In this document: one piece after another, positions 51,541 through 60,763 of the stretch
Layout of the letters: each line of letters starts with the position of its first letter
Position numbering within the stretch: the first letter of the stretch is position 1
DNA from: Paenibacillus glycanilyticus
GTDB lineage: Bacteria > Bacillota > Bacilli > Paenibacillales > Paenibacillaceae
DNA length: 64,000 bases
Direction: 5' to 3'
NCBI RefSeq assembly: GCF_023715145.1
Contig: NZ_JAMBNP010000003.1
Span: forward strand, 372,001 to 436,000
Position numbers and translations under genes: made by a program
Notes under the pieces: model-generated
Told to the model about the DNA's origin: nothing
The model's input: only the letters and a program-made list of their open reading frames with translations
The model's database searches: none

Positions 51541-51692
51541 GTTTACGAAGTAAAGAATTATCGCAAAGAACGCGCTAATTCTAAGCGGATGCTTACGAAG
51601 TAAAGAATTATCGCAAAGAACGCGCTAATTCTAAGCGGATGCTTACGAAGTAAAGAATTATCGCAAAGAACGCGCTAATTCTTTTTAGGAGG
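51541..51692 (+). repeat. Leader element locus 3: three tandem 50-bp copies ending in the Shine-Dalgarno
   Basis: Copies start at 51541, 51591 and 51641, an exact 50-bp period. Each reads G(C/T)TTACGAAGTAAAGAATTA, then TCGCAAAGAACGCGC, then TAATTCT. In the last copy AAAGAATTA (51652-51660) pairs with TAATTCTTT (51676-51684), and AGGAGG follows at 51687-51692. The first copy begins 7 nt after the preceding stop codon. The outer stem differs from loci 1 and 2 but stays paired. Confidence 0.85.
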
Positions 51693-51700
51693 GTTATAAA

Positions 51701-53836
51701 ATGCTGCTCGGTGTTCACATTATCGTACGCAATGAAGAGGATATGCTCGCGGAATGCCTGGACAGCATCCGCGGCATAGCCGATGAGCTCATCGTCGTCG
51801 ACACGGGTTCGACCGACGAAACGGAAGACATTGCCCTGCGGTATGGAGCAAGAGTGATTAAGGCGGAGTGGAAGGATGACTTCTCCTCCGCCCGCAATCT
51901 GGCATTAGAGCATGCGCGCACAATCTGGGTTCTGGTTCTGGATGCCGATGAACGCCTGAAGGGTGATGCGCAGTCGCTGAGACGCGAGCTGCGCAAAGCC
52001 GCTTCTTCCGCTTACCGGCTGCGAATGGAGCATCTGCTGGATGCCTCTGATGCGAGCTCCAGCACGAGCAGTGAAGCCGTGCGTCTGTTCCGGGCGGACC
52101 GCGGCTACTGTTATTATGGAGAAATTCATGAGCAGCTCGTCCGCATCCGGGAAACGGAGAACGGAACCATAATGAAGGATATCGACGGACCGCTGAGTGC
52201 AGGAGACCAGCATATTGTTCATGTCGGCTATATGCCGGATGTGCTTCAGCGCAAATCCAAGGCGGAACGGAATTTAAGGGTCATTTCTAGGCAGCTGACC
52301 AGGCGGCCGAATGACCCTTTTTGTCTTTACAATTATGGCGTGACGTTATGCCAGCTTGGAAAAGCCGAAGAAGCCGCGGAAGCTTTCGACAAAGCGCTCG
52401 GTTATACGCCGTTAACCGCTCCGTACCGGCCAACGCTGGTCAGAGACCATGCCACAGCCCTGCTTGCGCTGTCCCGGCATGCGGAAGCTGCAGAGCTGCT
52501 TCGGGGAGAGACGCTCCGCTATCCGGATTATCCGGATCTGTTTATGCTGCATGGCAACAGCCTGACCTCCATCGGCTTGCTGATAGAGGCCAAAGCCGCT
52601 TATGAGGCAGCTATAGAAGCGGGTGCAAGACCCCATTCCTATATATCTGAAAATGGCGCGGGCAGCTTTCTGGCAGAGCTTCGTCTGGCAGCCGTCCTGC
52701 AGAGAACGGGAGAAGACGAAGCGGTTCAGACCAAGTATGAGGCTCTTCTTCGTGCCAAGCCGCGCTGGGAGGAGGCAATGTTTGCCTGGGCGGACTATCT
52801 TCAACAGCAAGGGACGCCTGATACGGATATCCGCCAGAAGCTAAGCGCTTTTGCGGAGGGAGAGGAAGCAGAGCAGAGCAAGCGGATAGCCCGCGTACTA
52901 AGCAAAATAGGGGCATACAGCACGGCTTTGCCGCTGTGGAGGGAGGCGCTCCAGTCCGCTGTTCATGAAGCTGGCGCCATACAGCTCTCTTTTTCCGATA
53001 TGCGAGGGTTCGCGGATTGCTTGATAGGTACCGGTCAATATGCGGAGGCTGCTTCTCACATCCGGAACTGGCTGCAGGGGGCAGTCCCGTATGCAGACGC
53101 CGAACCGTCACAAGAGATGATTAAGCTAGGGATGGACTGGGCATTATGCCGCTGGAATGAAGGACAGCGAATAAGCCCGGAGGAGCTGGCTGATGTCCTT
53201 GGCGGTTGCAGCCAACTGGCTGAAGAAACGGAGCAATTGAATGTCTGGCTGCCGATGACGCAAGAAGCCAGGAACAAACTCGCAAGAGAGCAGGAGCTTG
53301 CTTCCGCTGTCCGCTGGCTGGATGCCGCCGTCGGCCATGGGATGCTGCGTCTCGCTTTTAAGCTGGCAGGCGGGTTGTACGGATTGAAGCCGCATTTTGA
53401 AACCCTCCTCTATGATCACGGGTATGTGGATGCAGCGGCAGAGCAGATGCTGGACCGTTTCGAGAAGGAAGGCGCTCTGACGGGGGAGCAATCGTTCCGG
53501 TTGGGCGAGCTGCTGTATTTGAAAGAGCTGCGCAGCGAGGCACTGTCGCTATTCGAGAGTGCGGCAGACGAGGATAAAAGCGGCGTTTATGCGGAGAAAG
53601 CAAGGCTTGGCGCTTCCGCGGCCTGTCTGCAGCTGGCAATTGATGCCCTGCAGCCGGATGAATACAGCGGAACACGCAATTGGGACGGGAGCTGGTCAGA
53701 GCCCGACCGGATGAAGCTGCAGGAAGCGCTGCAACGGGTGGAATGGATGGATTGGCAGACCAACTGGAACGGACGGCAAAGGAGGCGCGTCAATGGCGGA
53801 TCAGCGGAAGCGGATTTCCTTATGCATGATCGTTAA
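51701..53836 (+). CDS. GT2 glycosyltransferase with TPR repeats, copy 1
   Basis: 711 residues. N-terminal GT-A domain (GVHIIVRNEEDMLAECLDSI; LIVVDTGSTDETEDIA; VLVLDADERL with the DxD metal site). From ~190, TPR-like helical repeats run to the end (FCLYNYGVTLCQLGKAEEAAEAF). GT2-TPR fusions often add sugars to proteins. First of three tandem paralogues, 44-nt overlap with the next. Preceded by the three-copy leader element. Confidence 0.88.
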   Translation: MLLGVHIIVRNEEDMLAECLDSIRGIADELIVVDTGSTDETEDIALRYGARVIKAEWKDDFSSARNLALEHARTIWVLVLDADERLKGDAQSLRRELRKAASSAYRLRMEHLLDASDASSSTSSEAVRLFRADRGYCYYGEIHEQLVRIRETENGTIMKDIDGPLSAGDQHIVHVGYMPDVLQRKSKAERNLRVISRQLTRRPNDPFCLYNYGVTLCQLGKAEEAAEAFDKALGYTPLTAPYRPTLVRDHATALLALSRHAEAAELLRGETLRYPDYPDLFMLHGNSLTSIGLLIEAKAAYEAAIEAGARPHSYISENGAGSFLAELRLAAVLQRTGEDEAVQTKYEALLRAKPRWEEAMFAWADYLQQQGTPDTDIRQKLSAFAEGEEAEQSKRIARVLSKIGAYSTALPLWREALQSAVHEAGAIQLSFSDMRGFADCLIGTGQYAEAASHIRNWLQGAVPYADAEPSQEMIKLGMDWALCRWNEGQRISPEELADVLGGCSQLAEETEQLNVWLPMTQEARNKLAREQELASAVRWLDAAVGHGMLRLAFKLAGGLYGLKPHFETLLYDHGYVDAAAEQMLDRFEKEGALTGEQSFRLGELLYLKELRSEALSLFESAADEDKSGVYAEKARLGASAACLQLAIDALQPDEYSGTRNWDGSWSEPDRMKLQEALQRVEWMDWQTNWNGRQRRRVNGGSAEADFLMHDR

Positions 53837-55301
53837 GAACGAGGAGAAGCATTTGCCCGGCTGTCTGGACAGCGTGCAGGGGATTGCCGACGAAATCATT
53901 ATCGTGGATACCGGCTCGACGGATGAGACCGTTGCCATTGCCGAGCGATACGGGGCAGTTGTGATCCGGAGCGGGTGGGAGCATGATTTTGCCAAAGCCC
54001 GTAACAAGGGGGTGGAGCGGGCTTCGGGCGAGTGGATTCTGTTCCTTGATGCCGATGAGCAGCTGGATGAGACAACTAAGCCGCAGCTGCTTGCCTTTGC
54101 CGGCCATGCCGAGCTGTCCGCCCTGCTTCTTCAAATCCGAAATCAGATCGGACCTGATCATGATCAGGGCTCGACGATTCATCCGGTGCTGCGGATGTTC
54201 AGGAATGACCCCGCCCACCGGTTCGAGGGACGTATTCATGAGCAGATTTCGTTCTCGATTTTGCGGAAAAACCCCTCGGCCCGTTTCCATCTGACGGATG
54301 TCGTCATTCATCATTATGGCTACCGGACTCAGGTGGTGGCGGAGAAAAACAAGCTGAAGCGCAATATGGAGCTGCTTGAGCTGGCGCTTGCCGAAGAGCC
54401 GGGCAATACGTTCCACCGCTATAATATCGGGGTTGAATACTTGAGGAATAACCGGGCGGCGGATGCGCTCGAAGCGTTCCGGACCGCACGGAGGTCAGAC
54501 GGGTTCGAACAGCTGTCCTATGCCCATCTGGTGCTCAAATACGAATCGCTCAGCCTTCAACTGCTTGGCCGATGGGAGGAAGCGGCGGCCGTGGCAAGGG
54601 AAGGGACGGCAATGTTTCCCGACTACACGGATTTGTGGCATTATATCGCGTTGTGCGGAGCGAGTACCGGACGCTACAAGGCGGCTATGGAAGCCGCCGA
54701 GAAGGCCCTGGAGATGGGAGCCGCGCCTGCCCGGTACCATACGGAGGACGGAATGGGAACCTTCCGGACCGCTTATTTGCAGGGGCGTATATATGAAGCG
54801 CTGCTTGACGAGCAAGGCGTCGTTCAGGCGTACATTACGGCATTGCGGTTTAAGCCCAGTCTTCTCCCGCCGTTGTTCCGTCTTTGCAAATTTATGCGCA
54901 CCGCCGGGCGGGAAGGTCAGCTTGCCGCATTGATGGCAAGACGGATTGCTTGTCCGGACGAAGCGGCAATGCTCAAGCTGGCTGGCGTGATGGTTGCGAG
55001 CGGCTGCCCGGACAGCGCCGTCTCCTATTTGGAATGGCAGGCTGAATTGTACAAAGAACCGGCATTGAGGAGTTCTCTTTCTTCGCATGCCGTTGCTTTG
55101 AGCGAAGGGGATTTCAGCAGGCTGCCGTTTTCGGGCTACCGCGGCAAGGAGGAAGTGGAGGAGCTGCTGTCTCCGGCGGCGCATTGGCGGGAGCGCGCGG
55201 AGTATTATTTGGAGCGGGTCCAGCAGCAGAGAAAACAGACTGCGGAAAAACAAGCTATTCAAAGCATCCGCTTGTTAATGCCCGGTTTTGAAGGCTGGTA
55301 A
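53793..55301 (+). CDS. GT2 glycosyltransferase with TPR repeats, copy 2
   Basis: 502 residues, paralogous to copy 1: SLCMIVKNEEKHLPGCLDSV, IIIVDTGSTDETVAIAERYG, ILFLDADEQL, then TPR repeats from ~200 (TFHRYNIGVEYLRNNRAADAL). Its start lies inside copy 1 after AAAGGAGG, so translation is coupled. Likely glycosylates the neighbouring repeat protein. Confidence 0.9.
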   Translation: MADQRKRISLCMIVKNEEKHLPGCLDSVQGIADEIIIVDTGSTDETVAIAERYGAVVIRSGWEHDFAKARNKGVERASGEWILFLDADEQLDETTKPQLLAFAGHAELSALLLQIRNQIGPDHDQGSTIHPVLRMFRNDPAHRFEGRIHEQISFSILRKNPSARFHLTDVVIHHYGYRTQVVAEKNKLKRNMELLELALAEEPGNTFHRYNIGVEYLRNNRAADALEAFRTARRSDGFEQLSYAHLVLKYESLSLQLLGRWEEAAAVAREGTAMFPDYTDLWHYIALCGASTGRYKAAMEAAEKALEMGAAPARYHTEDGMGTFRTAYLQGRIYEALLDEQGVVQAYITALRFKPSLLPPLFRLCKFMRTAGREGQLAALMARRIACPDEAAMLKLAGVMVASGCPDSAVSYLEWQAELYKEPALRSSLSSHAVALSEGDFSRLPFSGYRGKEEVEELLSPAAHWRERAEYYLERVQQQRKQTAEKQAIQSIRLLMPGFEGW

Positions 55302-55314
55302 GGAGGCGTGCCGG

Positions 55315-57243
55315 ATGGAGGAAGAAGGTTCAGGCCGGATGGATGACACGGCAGACGGGCAGCGGGAAGCCCTGTCTGAGGAAAAGCTCCCCTTGTCGCT
55401 GTGCATGATTGTCCGCGACGAGGAGCTGTTCCTGCCCTCTTGTCTGGCATCCGCGGCTCCTTATTGCTCCGAAATCATAGTGGCAGACACCGGTTCGACA
55501 GACCGGACGACCGCTATTGCCGAAGCCTACGGAGCCAAGGTGCTGCGGATCGGCTGGCGGGATGATTTTGCGGAGGCGCGCAATGCATCGATTGAACGAG
55601 CCTCCCAGCCCTGGATTCTGGTGCTTGATGCGGATGAAAGGCTTCTCCCGCTTCCTATGGAGGAGTGGAGGCGGCTGCTCGCGGCAAAGGACTGCCATGG
55701 TTATTTGATTACGGTCAGAAGCCGGTTAGACGGACGCAATGGGGACGAAGAAATTACGGATGCGGTCTGCCGGTTATTCAGGAGCGATCCTCGTATCCGA
55801 TTCGCCGGAGCTATTCATGAGGAAACGGCGGCGGCTGTTGCGGCCTGCGGAGCGGGAGCGCTGCGTGAAGCTCCAGTTGAGGTGCTTCATGAGGGCTACC
55901 GGAATGCGGTGATGCTGAAGCGCAGAAAAAACGAGCGGAATGAGCGGATTCTGCTCGCCGCCTTGCGCCGCGATCCGGATAATCCGATGCTGCAGTATGC
56001 AATGGGAACGGAATATTTTACTTATGGCAGCTGGGAGCAGGCAGTCCGTTGGCTGGAACCGGTCCTCCGCGGTCAGCTCGAAGTCGCAGGCGGAGGCGAA
56101 GAAGCCGGGTATTTATCCGATGTATGGCTGAAGCTGGTTCATGCGCTGCGGGCACTAGGCAGACTGGAGGAAGCGGAGCATTATGCCAGAAGCGGTCTAA
56201 TGCGGTACGGGGATTTTCCCGATCTGCATGAAGCTTGCGCGGTTGTGCAGCTGGAGATGGACCGGCCTGTTGATGCGGCACAGTCGCTCAAGACGGCTCT
56301 CCTTGCGGGACCTGCACCTGTACATTATTCGTCAGCCTCCGGCTCGGGAGGCTTCCGGACGTTATATGCCGCGGGATATGCGGCGGAACGCAGCTATGAT
56401 TGGGCGTATGCAGCGGAGGCTTATGCGGCGGCGCTTGCTCTGAATCCGGCTTATCGGCCTGCGTGGGAAAGGCTGCTGATGCTGGGCGCGCTTGATGCCA
56501 GCCTCAGGGGATTCTGGGCGGCTGCCGCCGACCATGCGGCCTCTGGCGGCAATCATAGGCTTTGCCGCTCCATGCTGGAGCTGCTGGCAGACGCCGGCCT
56601 GCAGCTTGAGCCGGCTGTAAGCAGCAGGCTTATCGCGGGTCTGTCGGTCGGCGGGGAATTGTGGAGCGGCCTGCTCGCCGTGCAGCAGGGCGACCCGGCA
56701 GCTGCCCGGCAGCGCTGGGCGCGGCTGCCGGAGGAGTACCCGGGCAAGGGCGAGTATCTCGCCGCCCTTGCCCGGGTGGAGGGCGGGCGAGCTGAGCCGC
56801 CGCCCGCCGGGCTTGCGCACGCGCTCATCCGCGTGCGGGCTTGGCCCGCGTGGCTGGGGCTTCGCCCAGCCGCGGCAGCGTCTATGGCGGCGCCGGTACC
56901 CGCGCCGCTGCAGTGGTGCGCGCTGCTAGGCGCAGCGCCGCCTGTGCCCGCGCTGGCCGCGGCACAGTGGCTGTGCGCGGCAGCGCAGCCGGGTACGCCC
57001 GCGCGGCTCGCCGCGGGCGCTTTGCTGGGCGCCGCGGGCGATTGGCCCGCCGCGGCGGTGCAGTTTGCGGCTGCGCGCGAAGCGGCGGCGCAGCCATGGG
57101 TCGCGCGAGCCGCTGCTTCGGGGCTCGCGGCAGCGCTTGCGGCGCGAGCCCGCCGCGCCGCGCCGGAGGCAGCGCTCGCAGCGCCGCTGCTCTGCGAGCG
57201 GGAGCTGATGCTGCGCGTCACCTCCGCGCTGTACGGCATGTAA
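55315..57243 (+). CDS. GT2 glycosyltransferase with TPR repeats, copy 3, Ala-rich tail
   Basis: 642 residues. GT2 domain (SLCMIVRDEELFLPSC; IIVADTGSTDRTTAIAEAYG; ILVLDADERL) and TPR-like repeats to ~450. The last ~180 residues are almost only Ala, Pro, Arg, Gly, Leu and Trp, and from ~56690 the DNA becomes extremely GC-rich. The tail may be a drifted TPR region. ATG 55315 follows AAGGAGG at 9-nt spacing. Confidence 0.87.
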   Translation: MEEEGSGRMDDTADGQREALSEEKLPLSLCMIVRDEELFLPSCLASAAPYCSEIIVADTGSTDRTTAIAEAYGAKVLRIGWRDDFAEARNASIERASQPWILVLDADERLLPLPMEEWRRLLAAKDCHGYLITVRSRLDGRNGDEEITDAVCRLFRSDPRIRFAGAIHEETAAAVAACGAGALREAPVEVLHEGYRNAVMLKRRKNERNERILLAALRRDPDNPMLQYAMGTEYFTYGSWEQAVRWLEPVLRGQLEVAGGGEEAGYLSDVWLKLVHALRALGRLEEAEHYARSGLMRYGDFPDLHEACAVVQLEMDRPVDAAQSLKTALLAGPAPVHYSSASGSGGFRTLYAAGYAAERSYDWAYAAEAYAAALALNPAYRPAWERLLMLGALDASLRGFWAAAADHAASGGNHRLCRSMLELLADAGLQLEPAVSSRLIAGLSVGGELWSGLLAVQQGDPAAARQRWARLPEEYPGKGEYLAALARVEGGRAEPPPAGLAHALIRVRAWPAWLGLRPAAAASMAAPVPAPLQWCALLGAAPPVPALAAAQWLCAAAQPGTPARLAAGALLGAAGDWPAAAVQFAAAREAAAQPWVARAAASGLAAALAARARRAAPEAALAAPLLCERELMLRVTSALYGM

Positions 57244-57289
57244 GCCTGGAATTCTGCACGTTCAAGGATCTATTACTGCTGTACGTGCC

Positions 57290-57440
57290 TTCTATCCTGC
57301 ACGAAATACAGCATTATGCGGTCTCTCCGCTCTTTTTCCCGATATATCCTGCACGTTGTACAGGATATTATCGTCGAACCTCCCCGATAATCCAGAATTT
57401 GGAGAATATCCTGTATAACGTGCAATGGTTTTCCTGAAAT
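57290..57440. repeat. Nested inverted repeats between convergent glycosyltransferase operons
   Basis: TGCACGTTGTACAGGATATT (57350-57369) is complementary at 19 of 20 positions to AATATCCTGTATAACGTGCA (57405-57424). Inside, ATTATCG (57367-57373) pairs with CGATAAT (57385-57391). Further CTGCACG/TACAG fragments lie at 57297-57312. Short hairpins such as ATATCCTG/CAGGATAT nest within. It could act as a bidirectional transcription stop or be a dispersed repeat. Confidence 0.75.
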
Positions 57441-57478
57441 CGGCCTATGCAGCCGAATATCCAGCACAACCTGCAATG

Positions 57479-57510
57479 GGGTGCAGGGGGAGACATCATC
57501 TCCTGCACCC
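57479..57510. terminator. GC-rich hairpin at the 3' end of the GT4 gene
   Basis: GGGTGCAGG (57479-57487) pairs with CCTGCACCC (57502-57510), with GAGA/TCTC inside. It includes the GT4 stop codon and lacks a T-run, so terminator function is uncertain. Confidence 0.45.
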
Positions 57511-58671
57511 ATCCCGCTTCTCCAATTGCGCGGCAATAATCGCCTTCCACTCGGCGAGCCAGCGCGCCTGATCGAATGTGAGCGCCGCCCGCCGTGCGGC
57601 TGCGCCCAGCCTGCGCCGCAGCCGGGGCTGCTCGATCAGCTCGCTGATGGCAGGAGTGATCGCCTCTGCCGAAGGCGGGGTCAAGCGGCCGGTCATACCG
57701 TTGACGACGAGGTCATTCAAGCCTCCAACATTGGTCGCGACGACAGGAAGGCCGCAGCTCATCGCCTCCAGGCAAGAGAGCGAGGTTCCTTCCGAGAACA
57801 AGGTTGGAATAACCGCAATATCGGCCTGATGATAGGCTTCACGGATCGTCTCGAATGTGTAGGTCCGGTGAATGATGCGGTCCCGGTGGGGATGCGCCTC
57901 ATGCCATAAGCCGAACACGGCCGCCATCATCGACCCGTCGATCAGCTCCCCGGCGAACTCGACGGTCACAGACGGATAACGGCTGAGCAGCTCGTCGGCT
58001 GACAGCATCATCGTTACGAGGCCGCGTTCATAGCTCAGCCGTCTTGGATAGAGCACCCGTATTTCGCCGTCAGGCGAAGGACGATCCTTTCGCGGAACAA
58101 ACCATGATGTATCTACCGGATTAGGAAGCAGGGTAATAGAAGCGGGATCTTCAAACTCGCCTACGGCCCGGCAATAGGTTTGAAAATGCGAGTCTACCGA
58201 AACGAGTCGGTCCAGCTGCCGCAGCGCCTGATGTATATGCTGGCCGATCGCCGCCTTTGTCTCCGCCGCAAGGGAGGGAGTGTCCCAATTAATGCCGTGG
58301 CAGATTCCGATGCTTCCCGGACGGTAACGAATCGGATGCCAGATACAGCTGGCATAGATAAGAAGGCCTTCCGCCGACTCGGCCATGAGCTCGAATGCCT
58401 CCGTAATCCGGTGTGCATCAAACGGCCAGCCCCGAACCCGGACACCTTCGTAAACGGTATCAAAAGGCTCGTAATAAGTAAGCTGATAGACAACCGGAGT
58501 CAGCCCAAGCTCCTTTACCGCTCGGCATAACAAATCGACGTAGCGCTCCAGCCCTCCTCCGAACAGCCGGGAGTAATCCCGGCCGTAACCGTTCAAATAA
58601 CTATGGGTTAATAGGGTCACCGTTCCGGCGCTTTTTGCCTCTGCCTTCCGCATCGTCCCGTTATTCATCAT
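57496..58671 (-). CDS. GT4-family glycosyltransferase
   Basis: 391 residues, GT-B fold. N-terminal GGGLERYVDLLCRAV acceptor loop; C-terminal EGTSLSCLEAMSCGLPVVATNVGGLND (~residues 305-330) is the GT4 donor-binding motif with Glu residues. Donor and acceptor unknown. Its start overlaps the preceding GT2 gene by 11 nt. Last gene of a three-gene minus operon convergent with the GT2-TPR trio. Confidence 0.9.
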   Translation of the reverse strand: MMNNGTMRKAEAKSAGTVTLLTHSYLNGYGRDYSRLFGGGLERYVDLLCRAVKELGLTPVVYQLTYYEPFDTVYEGVRVRGWPFDAHRITEAFELMAESAEGLLIYASCIWHPIRYRPGSIGICHGINWDTPSLAAETKAAIGQHIHQALRQLDRLVSVDSHFQTYCRAVGEFEDPASITLLPNPVDTSWFVPRKDRPSPDGEIRVLYPRRLSYERGLVTMMLSADELLSRYPSVTVEFAGELIDGSMMAAVFGLWHEAHPHRDRIIHRTYTFETIREAYHQADIAVIPTLFSEGTSLSCLEAMSCGLPVVATNVGGLNDLVVNGMTGRLTPPSAEAITPAISELIEQPRLRRRLGAAARRAALTFDQARWLAEWKAIIAAQLEKRDGCRR

Positions 58672-59413
58672 TCCGATCCCTCTCCTGCCAGCGGATCAGC
58701 CTGGGATTTGGCTCCAGGATGGACGCATAATGGCCGAGATTTCCCCATTGTCCCTGAGGATCAAGCTTCATATAACGGTCGTATTTGGCCTGTCGCTCCT
58801 CGGCGCTTCCCGCCCAGCCGAAGTGCTTGATCCGAAGCTCGGTATCCAGACCCGGCAATGCGTTATAAGTGAAGGGAAGACGGGGAGCATGATGCGCCCG
58901 CTTCGGATAAGCATAATGATAACCGGGCAAATACCGGACAAGCGTCATCATTGGCCGCTGATGAAGATTCCACCACTCATCCTCGCGGTAATGGGTGACG
59001 GAGTCCCAGAAATCATACATGCGGAAAGAGACCGTATCGTACTCATCCTGATTGATGAGCTCACGCAGGGCCCCCTTGGCATAATCCTCGTAAAATTCGT
59101 CCGCATCAACCGCCAGTATCCAATCCGGCGAGGTTTCTTCGGCCGCCCGCCACAGGAGCTCGCGCAGCAGCCACTCCTTATGGAACAGCGATTCCTTATT
59201 CCGTACAAGCTTCACGACCTTTTCGAAGGACCCGGCAAGCTCCGGCGTATCGTCGGTGCTTGCGTCATCCACGATTACAATCTCGTCCACGAACCCGGAC
59301 AAATCCGCAAGCGCTGCTTCCAGATAACGTCCGGCTTCATTCCGAACCTGCATGATGGCGGTCAGCTTGTTGGCTGTCTTTTTCCTGCCGCCCTTCCCGA
59401 GACCGTTAGCCAT
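58661..59413 (-). CDS. GT2-family glycosyltransferase
   Basis: 250 residues. TAIMQVRNEAGRYLEAAL, EIVIVDDASTDDTPEL and ILAVDADEFYED form the GT-A nucleotide-sugar site. There is no TPR tail. It lies 2 nt after the TPR-like gene and overlaps the GT4 gene, so all three are co-translated. Confidence 0.9.
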   Translation of the reverse strand: MANGLGKGGRKKTANKLTAIMQVRNEAGRYLEAALADLSGFVDEIVIVDDASTDDTPELAGSFEKVVKLVRNKESLFHKEWLLRELLWRAAEETSPDWILAVDADEFYEDYAKGALRELINQDEYDTVSFRMYDFWDSVTHYREDEWWNLHQRPMMTLVRYLPGYHYAYPKRAHHAPRLPFTYNALPGLDTELRIKHFGWAGSAEERQAKYDRYMKLDPQGQWGNLGHYASILEPNPRLIRWQERDRNDE

Positions 59414-59415
59414 CC

Positions 59416-60615
59416 TCAGTTGGCCTCCTTATTTCCCTGAGTGAGTTCCCGCGCAACGCCATCCATAACCGCGAGCTCGATCATTCCGTGTAATTCCTCC
59501 TGCCTGTTCTCTCCGGCCGACAGGAAGCAGTGGATTGCTTCATGCCGCTTGCCTTCCAGCAATAGCGCCGTTCCTTGCAGATGCTGCCATTGCCGGCGGT
59601 CGCCCGCCGTCTTCAGATGCCCGGCCTCCCCAAGAGAGAACGCGCTTCCCAACCTGCCCATTTGGATATAGGTAGAGATGAGCAGCGACCTGGCTTCGGG
59701 TTCATCCGCAAGGGGCTCCAGAAGAGCTGCCGCTTTGCGGTAATCGTCATTTAGGGCATACAGCTGAGCTTTGACAAGCTCCCGCTTCCCGCAGGCAAGC
59801 CATTCCGTTAATTGCTCGGCGTAACCCCATTCCATCTGTCCCTGGGCGGTATACCCGTAGGTCCTTACAGCCTCCTGAAGGCGTCCCTGCTCCAGCTCGA
59901 CAGCCGACAAGAAGCGGTAAACGTTCTGAAGCGTATTCTCGCGGCCCTCCAGCAGCATCTGCTCGAAGGAAGCCAGCAGCAGCTTGCGCGCAAGCTCGGC
60001 TTCACCGGTCAAATACCGATAGACCGAATGGTAGAAGAGACCGTCGGCATACCCGCTTGAGGAAGAATCGGCTGCTTGTTCCTGCTTCTGCAGCAGCTCC
60101 TGCCGCCAGTTCGCCCGGTGCCGCTGCTGCAGCCGGATAAGCGTATCCGATTCGAAGCCGTCGATATGCCACTCCACCGCCTGTCTTGCGAACAGATCGG
60201 AGGTCTCGTCTAATCCGTCCATCAGAAAAACGCTGCCGCGGCGGAAGGACTGCTCCAGATAAAAGGCCTCCGAGCCGGCGACGACCAGCGTGGCATAAGC
60301 GCATAGCCACGATCGGCATTTGGCCCACAGCTCTTCTTCGGCCTGCTCCGGCCCCGGCAGCATGACGATAAGGCAGCGAGGCTTCAGCGGTACCGCAATA
60401 TGCACCCACGCGGGATGCATGACGATAACGGAGGCGCTGCTCCATTCCACGTTGCCGAGCTGCTCCAAGGAGATCTGCTCAACGGAGCTTGGGGCGTCAT
60501 CGGCCAGCGCCAGAAGCTTTCTTTTCCGTGCGAACTCCTCCAGCCAGCTCCGCTGACCGGGCGGAATACCGCGCCAGCCGCCGCAGGGGAAGAGGACAAT
60601 CGGTTGTGCTGCCAT
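59416..60615 (-). CDS. TPR-like protein of the glycosylation operon
   Basis: 399 residues. The N-terminal ~160 have an alternating beta-alpha pattern (IVLFPCGGWRGIPPGQRSWLEEF) without a recognised catalytic motif. Residues ~195-390 are TPR-like helical repeats (LQNVYRFLSAVELEQGRLQEAV). It may be a degenerate glycosyltransferase or an acceptor-binding adaptor. First gene of the minus operon; GGAAGGTGAG precedes the ATG. Not confidently assignable. Confidence 0.7.
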   Translation of the reverse strand: MAAQPIVLFPCGGWRGIPPGQRSWLEEFARKRKLLALADDAPSSVEQISLEQLGNVEWSSASVIVMHPAWVHIAVPLKPRCLIVMLPGPEQAEEELWAKCRSWLCAYATLVVAGSEAFYLEQSFRRGSVFLMDGLDETSDLFARQAVEWHIDGFESDTLIRLQQRHRANWRQELLQKQEQAADSSSSGYADGLFYHSVYRYLTGEAELARKLLLASFEQMLLEGRENTLQNVYRFLSAVELEQGRLQEAVRTYGYTAQGQMEWGYAEQLTEWLACGKRELVKAQLYALNDDYRKAAALLEPLADEPEARSLLISTYIQMGRLGSAFSLGEAGHLKTAGDRRQWQHLQGTALLLEGKRHEAIHCFLSAGENRQEELHGMIELAVMDGVARELTQGNKEAN

Positions 60616-60763
60616 GGCGCGCTCACCTTCCGTTTCATCTTTTTTGTTATTGTATGAACGTATGAAAAATAGTACGATAACGATTCCGGTTTTTTCTCGA
60701 GCTGGAAGTAAATAATAGGCTCAACAACATCAGGCGAAGACACAAAGAAAGAGGTAGGTTTAG

